Of a stretch of 64,000 nucleotides of DNA, positions 44,426 to 52,921 are shown in pieces. The DNA comes from an uncultured Eubacteriales bacterium (GTDB lineage Bacteria > Bacillota > Clostridia > Oscillospirales > CAG-272), in NCBI GenBank assembly GCA_934432725.1, contig CAKRZE010000009.1, positions 37,159 to 101,158 of the forward strand, given 5' to 3'. A program made the translations under genes and the position numbers. Position 1 is the first letter of the stretch, and every line of letters starts with the position of its first letter. The notes under the pieces were generated by a model, which had not been told where the DNA came from, ran no database searches, and was given only the letters and a program-made list of their open reading frames with translations.

Positions 44426-44629
44426 GAAATCATCTTATATTTCCGAAGAAAACAGAATTTCCGGAAAACCGGGGAGAACAAGGGAATGCATACGACGTGA
44501 TTCCCTGTTCAGGGAAATTTTACACACGCATGCCTCTGCCCGATACAACCAGCCCCTGATTTTCGCGCCTTATTTTCTTTTGTTTGCTTGGGGATGAGAC
44601 AGAATTCTATATTGCATTTTCTTTTGTAT

Positions 44630-44658
44630 AGAATACCATGTTTTCTTTCGAAAGTCAA
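44630..44658 (-). promoter_or_regulatory. Promoter of the GH36 gene
   Basis: On the minus strand TTGACT, 17 bases, TATTCT, giving a leader of about 240 bases. Confidence 0.6.
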
Positions 44659-44878
44659 TCATTTCCCCACTTATTTCATTTATTTGTGTGAATTTGAACA
44701 AATTCAAGCTTCTTTTTTAACAATCATGCCGATTTTCCCTCCCGGCTCCGCGTCTTGCCGTTTATTCGGAATCGGGCGCTTCCGATGATAAATCCCGGGA
44801 ACACCTTCGGACAGCCGCCTTCTGACGGAACAGTCTCAAAGCGAATGAAGGTCGGAGTCTGGCGACAGCGAGATATGT

Positions 44879-44921
44879 CAAAAAGCAAAATGCGCCCGTT
44901 TGCATCATACGAACGGGCGCA
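44879..44921 (-). terminator. Orphan minus-strand terminator
   Basis: TGCGCCCGTT and AACGGGCGCA form a 10-bp stem; on the minus strand TTTTGCTTTTT follows. No minus-strand gene lies upstream of it before the divergent gene at 45201, so it may end a small RNA or block antisense transcription. Confidence 0.55.
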
Positions 44922-45108
44922 AAAAGAATTACAAGTTCCCTCCGCGTCACTGCCGGAGTGCAGCACGACATCCAACCGGCATCACCGCACCGTCAGCCGT
45001 TCTCAGCCAAAGCTTTGCCGCAGCGAAAAAAATACTTGCCACAGTCCGGAAAAACCGAACGGCGCCGCAGCTTTTCCTCCTAAAAGCAAAATATATTCCG
45101 CTTATGTT

Positions 45109-45137
45109 ATTGACCATTATAAAATGTCATGATATCA
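45109..45137 (+). promoter_or_regulatory. Promoter of the beta-helix gene
   Basis: TTGACC, 17 bases, TATCAT, 63 bases before the start codon. Confidence 0.55.
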
Positions 45138-45200
45138 TAATTACGTATCACAAAGCGGAACAGCATTTCACATTTCGTTATCACAAGAAAGGAACTGAAT

Positions 45201-46819
45201 ATGAAATTCAAAAAGCTGATCGGCATGACGCTTCTGTCAGCCACGCTCTTATTCACCTTTTCCTGCACCGCCGGGCAGACCGATCCGGAGGTGCCGAACA
45301 CCTCCGATGCTCCTGTCTTTACGCTCGGCAACATCCGCAAAAACATCGAAAGCTATACGGTCATATGAGGCGACGGAGCCGAGGACAAGGTGACGGAGGC
45401 TGCCTCGCTGCTCTGCCAGACAATCAAGAAAAAAGCGCACGCCGAGCTTTCCATCCAAACGGACTGGGACGCGCAGAAGGAAGGAACCCATGAGATCGTT
45501 GTCGGCACAACCAAACGCGAAGGAAGCGCCGCTGCGCTTGCCGCACTGACGGAAGGAACATACGCCATCACGGAAGACGAGAACGGAAATATCTTTATTG
45601 CAGGCTATGACGGCGATGCAACCGTCCGGGCGGTCAACGCATTCCTCATGCAGTATTTTGACTATGACCCCGGTGAAACTGCGTTTCACAACGTCCGCAG
45701 CTACGGTGCGCTCGGAAACGGCACGTCGGACGACACCGCCGCGTTCAAAAACGCCGTAAATGCTGCGGGAAAGGACGGACTTCCCGTTTATGTCCCTGCC
45801 GGAGAGTACCTCATCAGCGACACGGTGACACTCAGCTCCGTCACCCTCTTCGGCTGCCAGAGCGGTGCATGGACTGCCGATGACTGCGATCTGCCCGTTG
45901 TCAAGCAAGCCAATATGAACGCGCCTCTCTTTGACGTCCGGGGCGGCTCGGTATCCGGTCTGAACATTCAGGCAAGCGGCAAGGCTGGCGATTCCAAAAT
46001 GATGCCTACCGTCCTGATTACGGGAACGGGAGGCAGAGTGTCCGATATGCGTATCCATACGCCGTACATCGGAATCTACACGGACGACACCTCCAACCCC
46101 GGACGCTGCTTTATTGACAATATCTTCATTGTCGAAGCGAAGGAGATGGGCGTTTATGTTGCGGGCACCTATGATGTCCCCTGCATCAGCAACGTTGAGG
46201 TCTGGAATCCGCAGGAAACCTGTCCGACCGCCTTCAAATTCGGTCACAATGACGACCTGAGAGCGGTCAACCTCTTTGCCTTCAATGCCGGAACCGGATT
46301 TTCCATCGTCAAAACCAAGACCGGAAGCTGCTGGGGAAGCTTTACGAACTGCTCTGTCGATTATACCAGCATCGGCTTCCGGATCGGCACGGGGGATCAC
46401 CATCTCACCATTGTCGGCGGAACCTACTGGACCCATCACACCGGCGTCCTTGTGGAACGCAAGAGTGAGGCTTTCGTCTCTGTGTCCGGCTGCGAAATGA
46501 AATCAAACGGGGACAGTACTCTCAAAATCGAAGGCGGAAAAACCGTTTCGATCTCTGCCTGCTCCATCCTTCATAAATGGAAGGGCGGCGCCCCCGCCAT
46601 ATCCGTTTCCGGCGGTATGATCGTCAACATTACCGGAAATACGGTCTATTCGACGGAATTGCCGATCGAAATCAAGTCCAAACAGAAAAACAGCGCCATC
46701 GGCATCACAAGCAACGTCATCTGTACGGCATCGGAGCAGGAATACACCGACACGTCAAGCGGCGTTTCCTCAAGCTGGACAATCTTGTCACCCGCAACCC
46801 GGAGGAATTCAAGGAATAA
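45201..46819 (+). pseudogene. Secreted beta-helix (pectate lyase 3-like) protein, disrupted
   Basis: An intact start (AAAGGA, ATG, signal with FTFSC lipobox) leads to an in-frame TGA at 45366, codon 56, between SYTVI and GDGAEDKVTEAA. The frame then stays open for 470 codons. The first part resembles a carbohydrate-enzyme accessory domain (HEIVVGTTKREGSAAALAAL); after it VRSYGALGNGTSDDTAAF and YVPAGEYLIS mark a pectate lyase 3-type beta-helix. Near 46770 the frame shifts; the other frame gives LKLDNLVTRNPEEFKE and a stop at 46819, a sensible end. Two lesions suggest a pseudogene, though sequencing errors or readthrough are possible. Confidence 0.7.
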
Positions 46820-47095
46820 AGGTTCACAAAAGCTTTCCGAAAACAGCATTCTGCAAGCCCCCGCCGCGCGGCTTGCCGGTCTTTCGTGCAATCCGCCTTT
46901 CGCAAATTCATGCAATTCTCAGAAATATCACGGGGCGCTATTCAAAGCTCCTTTCAGGCTTCTTAACACCGCCATCGGCATTGCCGATACGGTTTGCCCA
47001 CAGTTTCCCGTCGAAAACCGGAAAAATCAACAGGCAGGCAAAACACAGCTAAGCGCACGCCAAAAAGGAACCGACCGCGCCGTCATATTTGAAAA

Positions 47096-47140
47096 GGGCT
47101 GCCCAAAGCATAACGCTTTGAGCAGCCCCTCTCTTGTTTT
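47096..47140 (+). terminator. Terminator after the beta-helix gene region
   Basis: GGGCTGC and GCAGCCC with an inner AAAGC/GCTTT stem, followed by a T-rich tract ending in TTTT. The 46820-47095 stretch before it shows no gene. Confidence 0.65.
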
Positions 47141-47269
47141 ATGATGTGCCCCCGAAAAGGCGCGGCAGAAGCTGTGCCTGCCTGCGGCAGAGACAGACGG
47201 CCGGCTCAAATGCCCCGCAATATACACACAAACGCACGCCGCTCGACAAGGAAGCTTCTCCCGGCATAG

Positions 47270-47839
47270 TCAATTCTCCGCTTTGGCGTTCTTTTCCAGC
47301 CTTCCGGCGATCCAGTCAACCAGTTTGACCGCCAGAAAACCGAACAGAACGCCCAGAATCGCTCCCGCCAGCACATCACTCGGGTAATGTACATACAGAT
47401 AAAGCCGCGAAAACATCACAAGCACCGCAATTACTGCGGCGGGAATGCCCCATTGCCATTTCCGGAACAGCAGCACCGTTGCCGCTTCACAGCATGCAAG
47501 CGTATGACCGGACGGAAAGGAGTAATCGGACAGCGCTTTGACAAGAAGCTGTGAAGAGGTAAACATCGCTCCCTCCATATCATACGGTCGGATCCGGGCA
47601 ATCACATTTTTCAGAAATCCGTTGCCGATGATGACTCCGAACAGAAGCGCAGCTCCGATCGTGATGCCGGTCTTACGGTATTTCGGGATACACAGAAGAA
47701 TTACGGCAACCGCAATCCAGAAAATCCCGCCGTCTCCGAGCTTTGTAATCCAAGGCATTACACCGTCCAGAAAAGGACAGTGAAGATGGGTGGCTATCCA
47801 ATCCAGTACGGACAGCTCCTGAAGATTCCATGCGTTCAT
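47270..47839 (-). CDS. PAP2 superfamily phosphatase
   Basis: This 189-residue membrane protein has about five membrane segments. The three acid phosphatase motifs are visible: KNVIARIRPYD, FPSGHT and SRLYLYVHYPSDV. Family members dephosphorylate lipid phosphates such as undecaprenyl pyrophosphate or phosphatidic acid at the outer face. The start is preceded by AGGGGGT and a GC hairpin. It is a single gene. Confidence 0.9.
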   Translation of the reverse strand: MNAWNLQELSVLDWIATHLHCPFLDGVMPWITKLGDGGIFWIAVAVILLCIPKYRKTGITIGAALLFGVIIGNGFLKNVIARIRPYDMEGAMFTSSQLLVKALSDYSFPSGHTLACCEAATVLLFRKWQWGIPAAVIAVLVMFSRLYLYVHYPSDVLAGAILGVLFGFLAVKLVDWIAGRLEKNAKAEN

Positions 47840-47872
47840 ATAACCCCCTGCCGCCTTCGGCGGCTCTCATAA
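47840..47872 (-). promoter_or_regulatory. Hairpin-plus-RBS leader, PAP2 gene
   Basis: On the minus strand ATTATGAGA, hairpin GCCGCC-GAA-GGCGGC (47850-47864), AGGGGGTTAT, ATG. It shares the order ATGAG, hairpin, GGGGGTT with the P-type ATPase leader at 50.5 kb. Confidence 0.5.
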
Positions 47873-48554
47873 TTGTCTTTTCGGAAAATCGGACGAAGCC
47901 ATCAGCTGCCCCCTGTTCTTTTCCGACCGCAGCAGGAAACCGATGCTCCGCGCACATGCGGCATTTCACAGCTTCCGGGCACCGCGGACATTTGACCGGG
48001 TTGTCTGACGATAAACAGCCCCGGTTTGTTCCGCCCCGACCGAAAAAAGCACAGGGGACCTCCCCGCAGGCTGTTTGATGCAGCCGGCTATCATCCCGGA
48101 GGCAGCGCAGACACGGTATCGGTTCCCTACGGCAAGGATTTGCTTCCCCATACGGGACTCCGTTCAGATGCCAAACTGATCGGCGGGCGCGCTCCGCTCC
48201 CGTTCAAGCACGGGAGCATACAGCCCGCACACGGTCCGGCAGTCAACGGCGGGGAGTTCCCGATTTTGCAATGGCTTCGGCATCGTTTCCCCTCCTGCCG
48301 GTGACGGAAAACGTATCCCTTTTCTGTTCGTGCCGCTCTATTCATGCCGAGGCGCCGATATCCGTATACAGAATCCACTGATATACCGCACACAGACCGA
48401 TGCAGAGCCCACCTGTCCGCCGCCGATATACCTTTGCCCGGCACTGCAGTGCCGCTTCGTCTCAGTTTGTGTAAAAACCGACATCGCGCCCGCAGACCTG
48501 TCCCAAAGGACTCAGCCGCAGGCGCTCTGCCGATCTGTCCTTAATTCCGCACCG
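47873..48554. other. Gap between the PAP2 and P-type ATPase genes
   Basis: About 680 bases; I see no gene, tRNA or repeat module. The ATPase terminator should lie here but none is convincing. Confidence 0.4.
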
Positions 48555-50480
48555 TCATTCCGCAGCGCCGTTTTGCTCCGCTTCACTGCCGGAAGAGCAG
48601 GATGCCGCCGGCAAGTCCTTGTATTTCAGTGCGCGCATCGCATTCAGTATGGCAATGACAGATACTCCGACATCCGCAAAAACCGCTTCCCACATATTGG
48701 ATTTCCCGAAGAAGCTGAGAACCAGAATCAAAAGCTTCACACCGAGCGCAAACCAGATATTTTCCTGAACAATCCGGAGCGTTCTTTTGCAGATTTTGAT
48801 TGCAAGCGGAACCTTGGAAATCTCATCGTTCATGATAACCACATCCGCAGCCTCAACCGCAGCATCCGAGCCGACGCCGCCCATTGCAATCCCGACATCC
48901 GCACGCATCAGGACCGGCGCGTCATTGATCCCGTCTCCGACAAATACCACCGCACGATCCGGTGTCTTGTGACGCAGAAGCTCCTCGACCCGATGCACCT
49001 TATCCTCCGGCAAAAGCTGTGCGTGATACGCATCCAGACCGACCATTTGCGCAACCTTCTTCGCAGTCGGCTCCGCATCTCCGGTCAGCATAACGCACTG
49101 CCGGACCCCGATTTGCTTCATCTCGGCAACCGCCTGCACGGCATCCGGTTTGACTTCATCGGAAATCACCACATAACCCGCATACTCGCCGTCAACCGAT
49201 GCATAAACGACCGTTCCGCACGCTCCGGAATCCGGAACTGCGATGCCCTCCTGCGCCATCAGCTTTTGATTGCCGATCAGAACCGCATGCCCGTCAACTC
49301 TTGCAAAAACACCGTGACCGGCAGTTTCACCGGCATCGGTGATCCGCTCCGGACTCAAATCCTGCGGAAATGCATGCTTGATGGAAAGCGCGATCGGATG
49401 TGTGGAATAATACTCCCCATGCGCCATCAGGGACAAAAGCTCTTCCTCGGTCCGCTCCCCTGCGGGATGGACCTCTGTCACGCGGAAGCTGCCCTTGGTC
49501 AGCGTCCCGGTCTTATCCATCACAACCGTTTCCGCTTTTGCAAGGATTTCCATATAGTTGCCGCCCTTGATCAGGATGCCGCACTTGGAAGCGCCCCCGA
49601 TGCCGCCAAAGAACCCGAGCGGTACCGAAATAACCAGTGCGCACGGACAGGATATCACCAGAAAAATCAGCGCCTTGTGCAGCCACTCCGTCCAGGCGCC
49701 CATCCCGAACAGCGGCGGCAGCACCGCCGTCAGTACAGCGGCAGCCACAACGGCAGGCGTATACCAGTGCGCAAATTTCGTAATAAAGTCCTCTGCCTTG
49801 GCTTTGCCTTCACTGGCATTTTCCACAAGCTCAAGGATTTTGGACACCGTAGACTCTCCGTAAGGCTGCGTTACCGTGACATGAAGCACCCCGCCCATAC
49901 AGATGCTGCCGCTGAGCACCTTATCTCCCGGCGCCACATCCCGCGGGACAGATTCACCTGTCAAGGCGGCGGTATCCATCGATGCTTTTCCGTCCGTCAC
50001 CGTGCCGTCCAGCGGCACACGCTCTCCGGGCCGCACCACGATCTCCTCTCCGACCTCAACCTCATCCGGATCAACCGTCACCGTTTCTCCGTTTCTGACA
50101 ACATTGGCATAGTCGGGGCGGATATCCATCAAAGCCGATACGGAGCGGCGCGATCTGGCAACCGCAATGCTCTGAAACAGCTCTCCCACCTGATAAAACA
50201 GCATGACAAACACGCCCTCGGGATAATCTCCGATTCCGAACGCGCCCACTGTTGCAATCGCCATCAGAAAATTTTCATCCAGCAGCTGACCGCTCAGCAC
50301 ATTTCGGACGGCGTTCCAGAGAACGTCATACCCGACCACAAAATACGGCACCAGATACACCAAAAGCTTCCACGGAAAGGAAAGCGGAGCAAAATGCAAA
50401 GCAAGAAGCAGCACGGCACCAATCAAAATTCTTAAAAGGTTGCGTCTTTGCTTCCCTGTCAGTTTCTCTGATATCTTCAT
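48555..50480 (-). CDS. Heavy metal translocating P-type ATPase (Zn/Cd/Pb type)
   Basis: This 641-residue pump exports divalent metal at the cost of ATP. Motifs in order: TALTGESVPRDV, the membrane CPCALVISVP metal site, DKTGTLTKG phosphorylation site, TGDAEPTAKK and GDGINDAPVL, plus a HP-type STHPIALSI. No N-terminal metal-binding domain is present; that domain is a separate gene just upstream. CPC with a P1B-2-like ending suggests Zn/Cd/Pb rather than copper. The ATG at 50480 has GGGGGT close by; the earlier ATG at 50510 would put the leader hairpin in the coding sequence. Confidence 0.93.
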   Translation of the reverse strand: MKISEKLTGKQRRNLLRILIGAVLLLALHFAPLSFPWKLLVYLVPYFVVGYDVLWNAVRNVLSGQLLDENFLMAIATVGAFGIGDYPEGVFVMLFYQVGELFQSIAVARSRRSVSALMDIRPDYANVVRNGETVTVDPDEVEVGEEIVVRPGERVPLDGTVTDGKASMDTAALTGESVPRDVAPGDKVLSGSICMGGVLHVTVTQPYGESTVSKILELVENASEGKAKAEDFITKFAHWYTPAVVAAAVLTAVLPPLFGMGAWTEWLHKALIFLVISCPCALVISVPLGFFGGIGGASKCGILIKGGNYMEILAKAETVVMDKTGTLTKGSFRVTEVHPAGERTEEELLSLMAHGEYYSTHPIALSIKHAFPQDLSPERITDAGETAGHGVFARVDGHAVLIGNQKLMAQEGIAVPDSGACGTVVYASVDGEYAGYVVISDEVKPDAVQAVAEMKQIGVRQCVMLTGDAEPTAKKVAQMVGLDAYHAQLLPEDKVHRVEELLRHKTPDRAVVFVGDGINDAPVLMRADVGIAMGGVGSDAAVEAADVVIMNDEISKVPLAIKICKRTLRIVQENIWFALGVKLLILVLSFFGKSNMWEAVFADVGVSVIAILNAMRALKYKDLPAASCSSGSEAEQNGAAE

Positions 50481-50514
50481 AATCAACCCCCGCCGTCCCT
50501 GACGGCTCATATGT
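50481..50514 (-). promoter_or_regulatory. Hairpin-plus-RBS leader, P-type ATPase gene
   Basis: On the minus strand ATATGAG, hairpin GCCGTC-AGG-GACGGC (50492-50506), GGGGGTTGATT, ATG. Confidence 0.5.
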
Positions 50515-50677
50515 TTTCAGAAATGCTTGCCGTGCAGGGATTTTCAAGACTTCTAAGCAAGCGCCCGCAGCCCTGTCAGCTCCCCCGCGCACGGCACGAT
50601 ATGTACGCAGGACTCTTAGCAAATTAAAATCCGGTTTTTCCGTCCTGACCGCAGCGCCTGCACACGGCGCCCCGCAT

Positions 50678-50899
50678 TTACTTGACAATCACGCGGCAGT
50701 CCGGCTCCAGCTTGCGGACAAGCGCGACAACCTGTGCCATCAGCTCGTCAAAATTCTCATCCTCCGCCTCAATGGTGAGCTTCTGCGCCATAAAGCTGAC
50801 CTTGGCTGACTTTACGCCGGGCAGCTCGGATATTGCGCGCTCAATTTTCATCGCGCAATTGGCGCAATCCAAATCTTCCATACGATACACCTTTTTCAT
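50678..50899 (-). CDS. Free-standing heavy metal-associated (HMA) domain protein
   Basis: This 73-residue protein is a single ferredoxin-like metal-binding domain with DCANCAMKIERAI (CxxC) and a C-terminal acidic stretch (EAEDENFDELM). It corresponds to the N-terminal domain that P1B ATPases usually carry themselves. It lies between the ArsR regulator and the ATPase on the same strand, so it probably delivers metal to the pump or regulates it. The start at 50899 has a split ribosome binding site. Confidence 0.88.
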   Translation of the reverse strand: MKKVYRMEDLDCANCAMKIERAISELPGVKSAKVSFMAQKLTIEAEDENFDELMAQVVALVRKLEPDCRVIVK

Positions 50900-50942
50900 A
50901 GCAATCACCCTTTGCCCCGTCCGCGCGAAGGCATTCCTTTCT
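50900..50942 (-). promoter_or_regulatory. Split ribosome binding site with hairpin, HMA gene
   Basis: On the minus strand AGAAAGGA (50942-50935), hairpin TGCCTT-loop-GGGGCA (50913-50933, two G-T pairs), then AAGGGTGATTGCT and the ATG. GGTGAT stands four bases before the start, just as in pyrE. AAGGG could also serve as an ordinary site. Confidence 0.5.
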
Positions 50943-51065
50943 TTTTTCTGATTTTCCGAACGCATACCGCATCGCTTTGTGATCGCGGCAACGCTCCTCC
51001 AGTATTTTTTTACGGATATTCCGAAGCCGCAGCACAGCCGCCGCATCGGTTCTCCCTGCCGGAGT

Positions 51066-51500
51066 TCACTCCAGAACGTGCTCCATACCCTCGTTGATGA
51101 TACTAATCACATGACGGTCCGCCAGCGCATAATAAACCGTCTTTCCGTCTCTGCGGCACCGGACCAGTCTTCCCTGCTTCAATGCCCGGAGCTGATGGGA
51201 AATTGCGCTCTGCGTCATATGCAGAAGCTCTGCAATATCGCACACACACATTTCCTTTTCAAAAAGCGCATACAGGATCCGGACCCTTGTGGAGTCACCG
51301 AACATCTTAAACAGCTCCGCAAGCTCATACAGTGCATCATCGTCCGGCATCTGCTCGGTCACGGATTCCACAACGCTGTGATGCACGCACGGCTCATCGC
51401 AAAGCTCTGTCCCGTCATCCTTCCCGGTGCCTCCGAATTTCTCAAGCGACCTTGCATGGTGCAAAACCGCCGCCTCGGATATCTGTTTCTCATCCTTCAT
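51066..51500 (-). CDS. ArsR/SmtB family metal-responsive repressor
   Basis: This 144-residue winged-helix repressor is of the CadC/SmtB type. The recognition helix region is EMCVCDIAELLHMTQSAISH with the CxC metal motif of CadC, and TVYYALADRHVISIINEGMEH is the C-terminal alpha-5 metal site. An N-terminal extension includes CDEPCVHH, possible extra ligands. The ATG at 51500 has GAGGTG seven bases upstream and is preferred to that at 51506. It heads the arsR-HMA-ATPase set and very likely represses it. Confidence 0.92.
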   Translation of the reverse strand: MKDEKQISEAAVLHHARSLEKFGGTGKDDGTELCDEPCVHHSVVESVTEQMPDDDALYELAELFKMFGDSTRVRILYALFEKEMCVCDIAELLHMTQSAISHQLRALKQGRLVRCRRDGKTVYYALADRHVISIINEGMEHVLE

Positions 51501-51518
51501 GAGCATTCACCTCATCAT

Positions 51519-51534
51519 ATGATCACTTGTTCAT
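51519..51534. promoter_or_regulatory. Likely operator of the ArsR regulator
   Basis: The imperfect inverted repeat ATGATCACTTGTTCAT lies between the promoter and the start codon of the regulator, where CadC/SmtB operators are usually found. It resembles the ATGAACA-type half sites of that family. Confidence 0.55.
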
Positions 51535-51545
51535 TTGTTGAATTC

Positions 51546-51574
51546 ATTATATATCCGGAATCACGAATTGTCAA
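51546..51574 (-). promoter_or_regulatory. Consensus promoter of the metal-efflux set
   Basis: On the minus strand TTGACA, 17 bases, TATAAT: a perfect consensus that would need repression, fitting the adjacent operator. Confidence 0.8.
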
Positions 51575-52020
51575 GAGGCTTTTAAAAATTTTTTCTGTTT
51601 TTACCGCAAAAAACGCCATGATCCCATTTATCAAAAAAGACCGCATATCGGACACACATTCCGGCATCCTGAAGCCGAAAGGCAAACCGTTCAAAACCGC
51701 ATCGCACACGATTCGGCTTGAACGGCAAGGTCTGTACGGTGAAGAACACCGACGGGGCGCTCCGCCTGCCGCAGGCAAACACTGCGTTGCCGCGCCTGCT
51801 CCCTTCTCGCACGCGCAGAACTCCTTTCCCCCTCCTGTATAAAAAATTGCTTCAGCCATCCGTTTCCCGCTTTCATATGATGAAACTCATGAGAGAATGC
51901 CCTCTCGGCATGATTGGGCAGAACGGCAATCTTTCCACCCCGCTCCGGGGGCAATTCCCACTGCGTTTGCCCCTGCCAGCTTTCCGCATACATATTTTTT
52001 CAAAAAAATAAAAAAAGGTA
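51575..52020. other. Gap between the metal-efflux and tRNA-Leu promoters
   Basis: About 445 bases between divergent promoters. No gene or conserved structure was seen. Confidence 0.4.
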
Positions 52021-52049
52021 TTGACAAACAGCATGCGGGGTGGTATAAT
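52021..52049 (+). promoter_or_regulatory. Consensus promoter of tRNA-Leu
   Basis: TTGACA, 17 bases, TATAAT, 40 bases before the tRNA. Confidence 0.85.
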
Positions 52050-52088
52050 ATGAACCGTTGAGTGAAGCGATGCTTCACCGCGGAATAT

Positions 52089-52175
52089 GCGGGCATGGCG
52101 GAATTGGCAGACGCGCTAGATTCAGGTTCTAGTGAGAGCAATTTCATGGAGGTTCAAGTCCTCTTGCCCGCACCA
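52089..52175 (+). tRNA. tRNA-Leu (anticodon CAG)
   Basis: The acceptor arms GCGGGCA and TGCCCGC pair, the CCA end is encoded, and the T arm reads GGTTCAAGTCC. The anticodon stem CTAGA/TCTAG encloses TTCAGGT, giving anticodon CAG, which reads CUG. A long variable arm is present, as in leucine tRNAs. Confidence 0.96.
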
Positions 52176-52183
52176 AACAGTAT

Positions 52184-52228
52184 AAATCCGAACCCTAAAC
52201 CAATCGGTGAAGGGTTCGGATTTGTCAT
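52184..52228 (+). terminator. Terminator after tRNA-Leu
   Basis: AATCCGAACCC pairs with GGGTTCGGATT (11 bp), followed by TGTCATTTTC. Confidence 0.75.
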
Positions 52229-52289
52229 TTTCATAGACTATCCGAACTTTAATTCAAAACGCAAAAACTAAATTCGGAGGTTATTTATT

Positions 52290-52586
52290 ATGAAAACAGA
52301 ACTTAAAAACATCGGCGCTTGGGGCAGACTGCATTATGATTTTCTTTACCGCAATAATCGGACGGTCATCAATGTTATGCGGCTAAACGGAACTCTAAAC
52401 AATTACCTTGCCGACATTGACCGTGATGCCTGCGATATGTTTAATTCTTTAGTCCGGCAAACGGCTAAAAAAGAAGGCGTAACCGAACAGCTGAAAGTTT
52501 CCGATCAAATGGAATGGATCAGACGGATGAATAGTATTCAAAGCGGAGTACGGGAATTTATCTTGAATGAGCTAATCTATCAATAG
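52290..52586 (+). CDS. TnpV-type transposon-encoded protein
   Basis: This 98-residue protein matches the TnpV family found in mobile elements of gut Firmicutes: GRLHYDFLYRNNRTVINVM, LNNYLADIDRDA and the closing VREFILNELIYQ. Its function is unknown. It is shorter at the N-terminus than typical TnpV. GGAGGT lies before the ATG. It is the only clear mobile-element marker of the window, and no integrase or relaxase accompanies it. Confidence 0.85.
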   Translation: MKTELKNIGAWGRLHYDFLYRNNRTVINVMRLNGTLNNYLADIDRDACDMFNSLVRQTAKKEGVTEQLKVSDQMEWIRRMNSIQSGVREFILNELIYQ

Positions 52587-52591
52587 TGACG

Positions 52592-52620
52592 AAAAGGCGG
52601 GGGATTCACCCTCGCCTTTT
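52592..52620. terminator. Bidirectional terminator between TnpV and the 91-residue gene
   Basis: AAAAGGCG-GGG pairs with CCC-CGCCTTTT; T runs exist in both directions, fitting the convergent genes. Confidence 0.7.
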
Positions 52621-52623
52621 ACT

Positions 52624-52899
52624 TTATGCTCTTTTCTTCTTATTCTTTTCATATTCCGCTTTCCAAGCGGCAAACTCCTCCTGTCCCTCTTTGGAAAGAA
52701 AGAATTCGCGAACATCCGGCAGCATTGTACGGGCAATGGCTTCAAGAATATTATCCGGAACTTCGGTCGATCCGAATTTGTTGCCAAAAATCCTGTATTT
52801 AATTCGGACATAAATGCGCCGAAACAGATTACCGTACTGAAGATTATAAATATCTTGCCAATATGGAAGTATATGTTTTCTCAAATCTTTATTATCCAT
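52624..52899 (-). CDS. Small conserved protein of the mobile cassette
   Basis: This 91-residue protein (LPYWQDIYNLQYGNLFRRIY near the start, VPDNILEAIARTMLPDVREF in the middle) ends in a lysine-rich tail. I believe similar small proteins occur in Firmicutes mobile elements but cannot name a family. ACGGAG stands before the ATG. It lies downstream of a remnant frame and the sigma-like gene on the same strand. Confidence 0.65.
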   Translation of the reverse strand: MDNKDLRKHILPYWQDIYNLQYGNLFRRIYVRIKYRIFGNKFGSTEVPDNILEAIARTMLPDVREFFLSKEGQEEFAAWKAEYEKNKKKRA

Positions 52900-52921
52900 G
52901 ATTTTCTCCGTTCAAAGGGTT

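Noticed and set aside
45366..45368. Selenocysteine or reassigned UGA in the beta-helix gene
   Set aside because: TGA ends many intact genes here, no selenocysteine family is involved, and a second lesion in the same gene favours decay.
48330..50435. 701-codon open frame opposite the P-type ATPase
   Set aside because: The ATPase motifs on the minus strand are unambiguous; the antisense frame has no recognisable domain.
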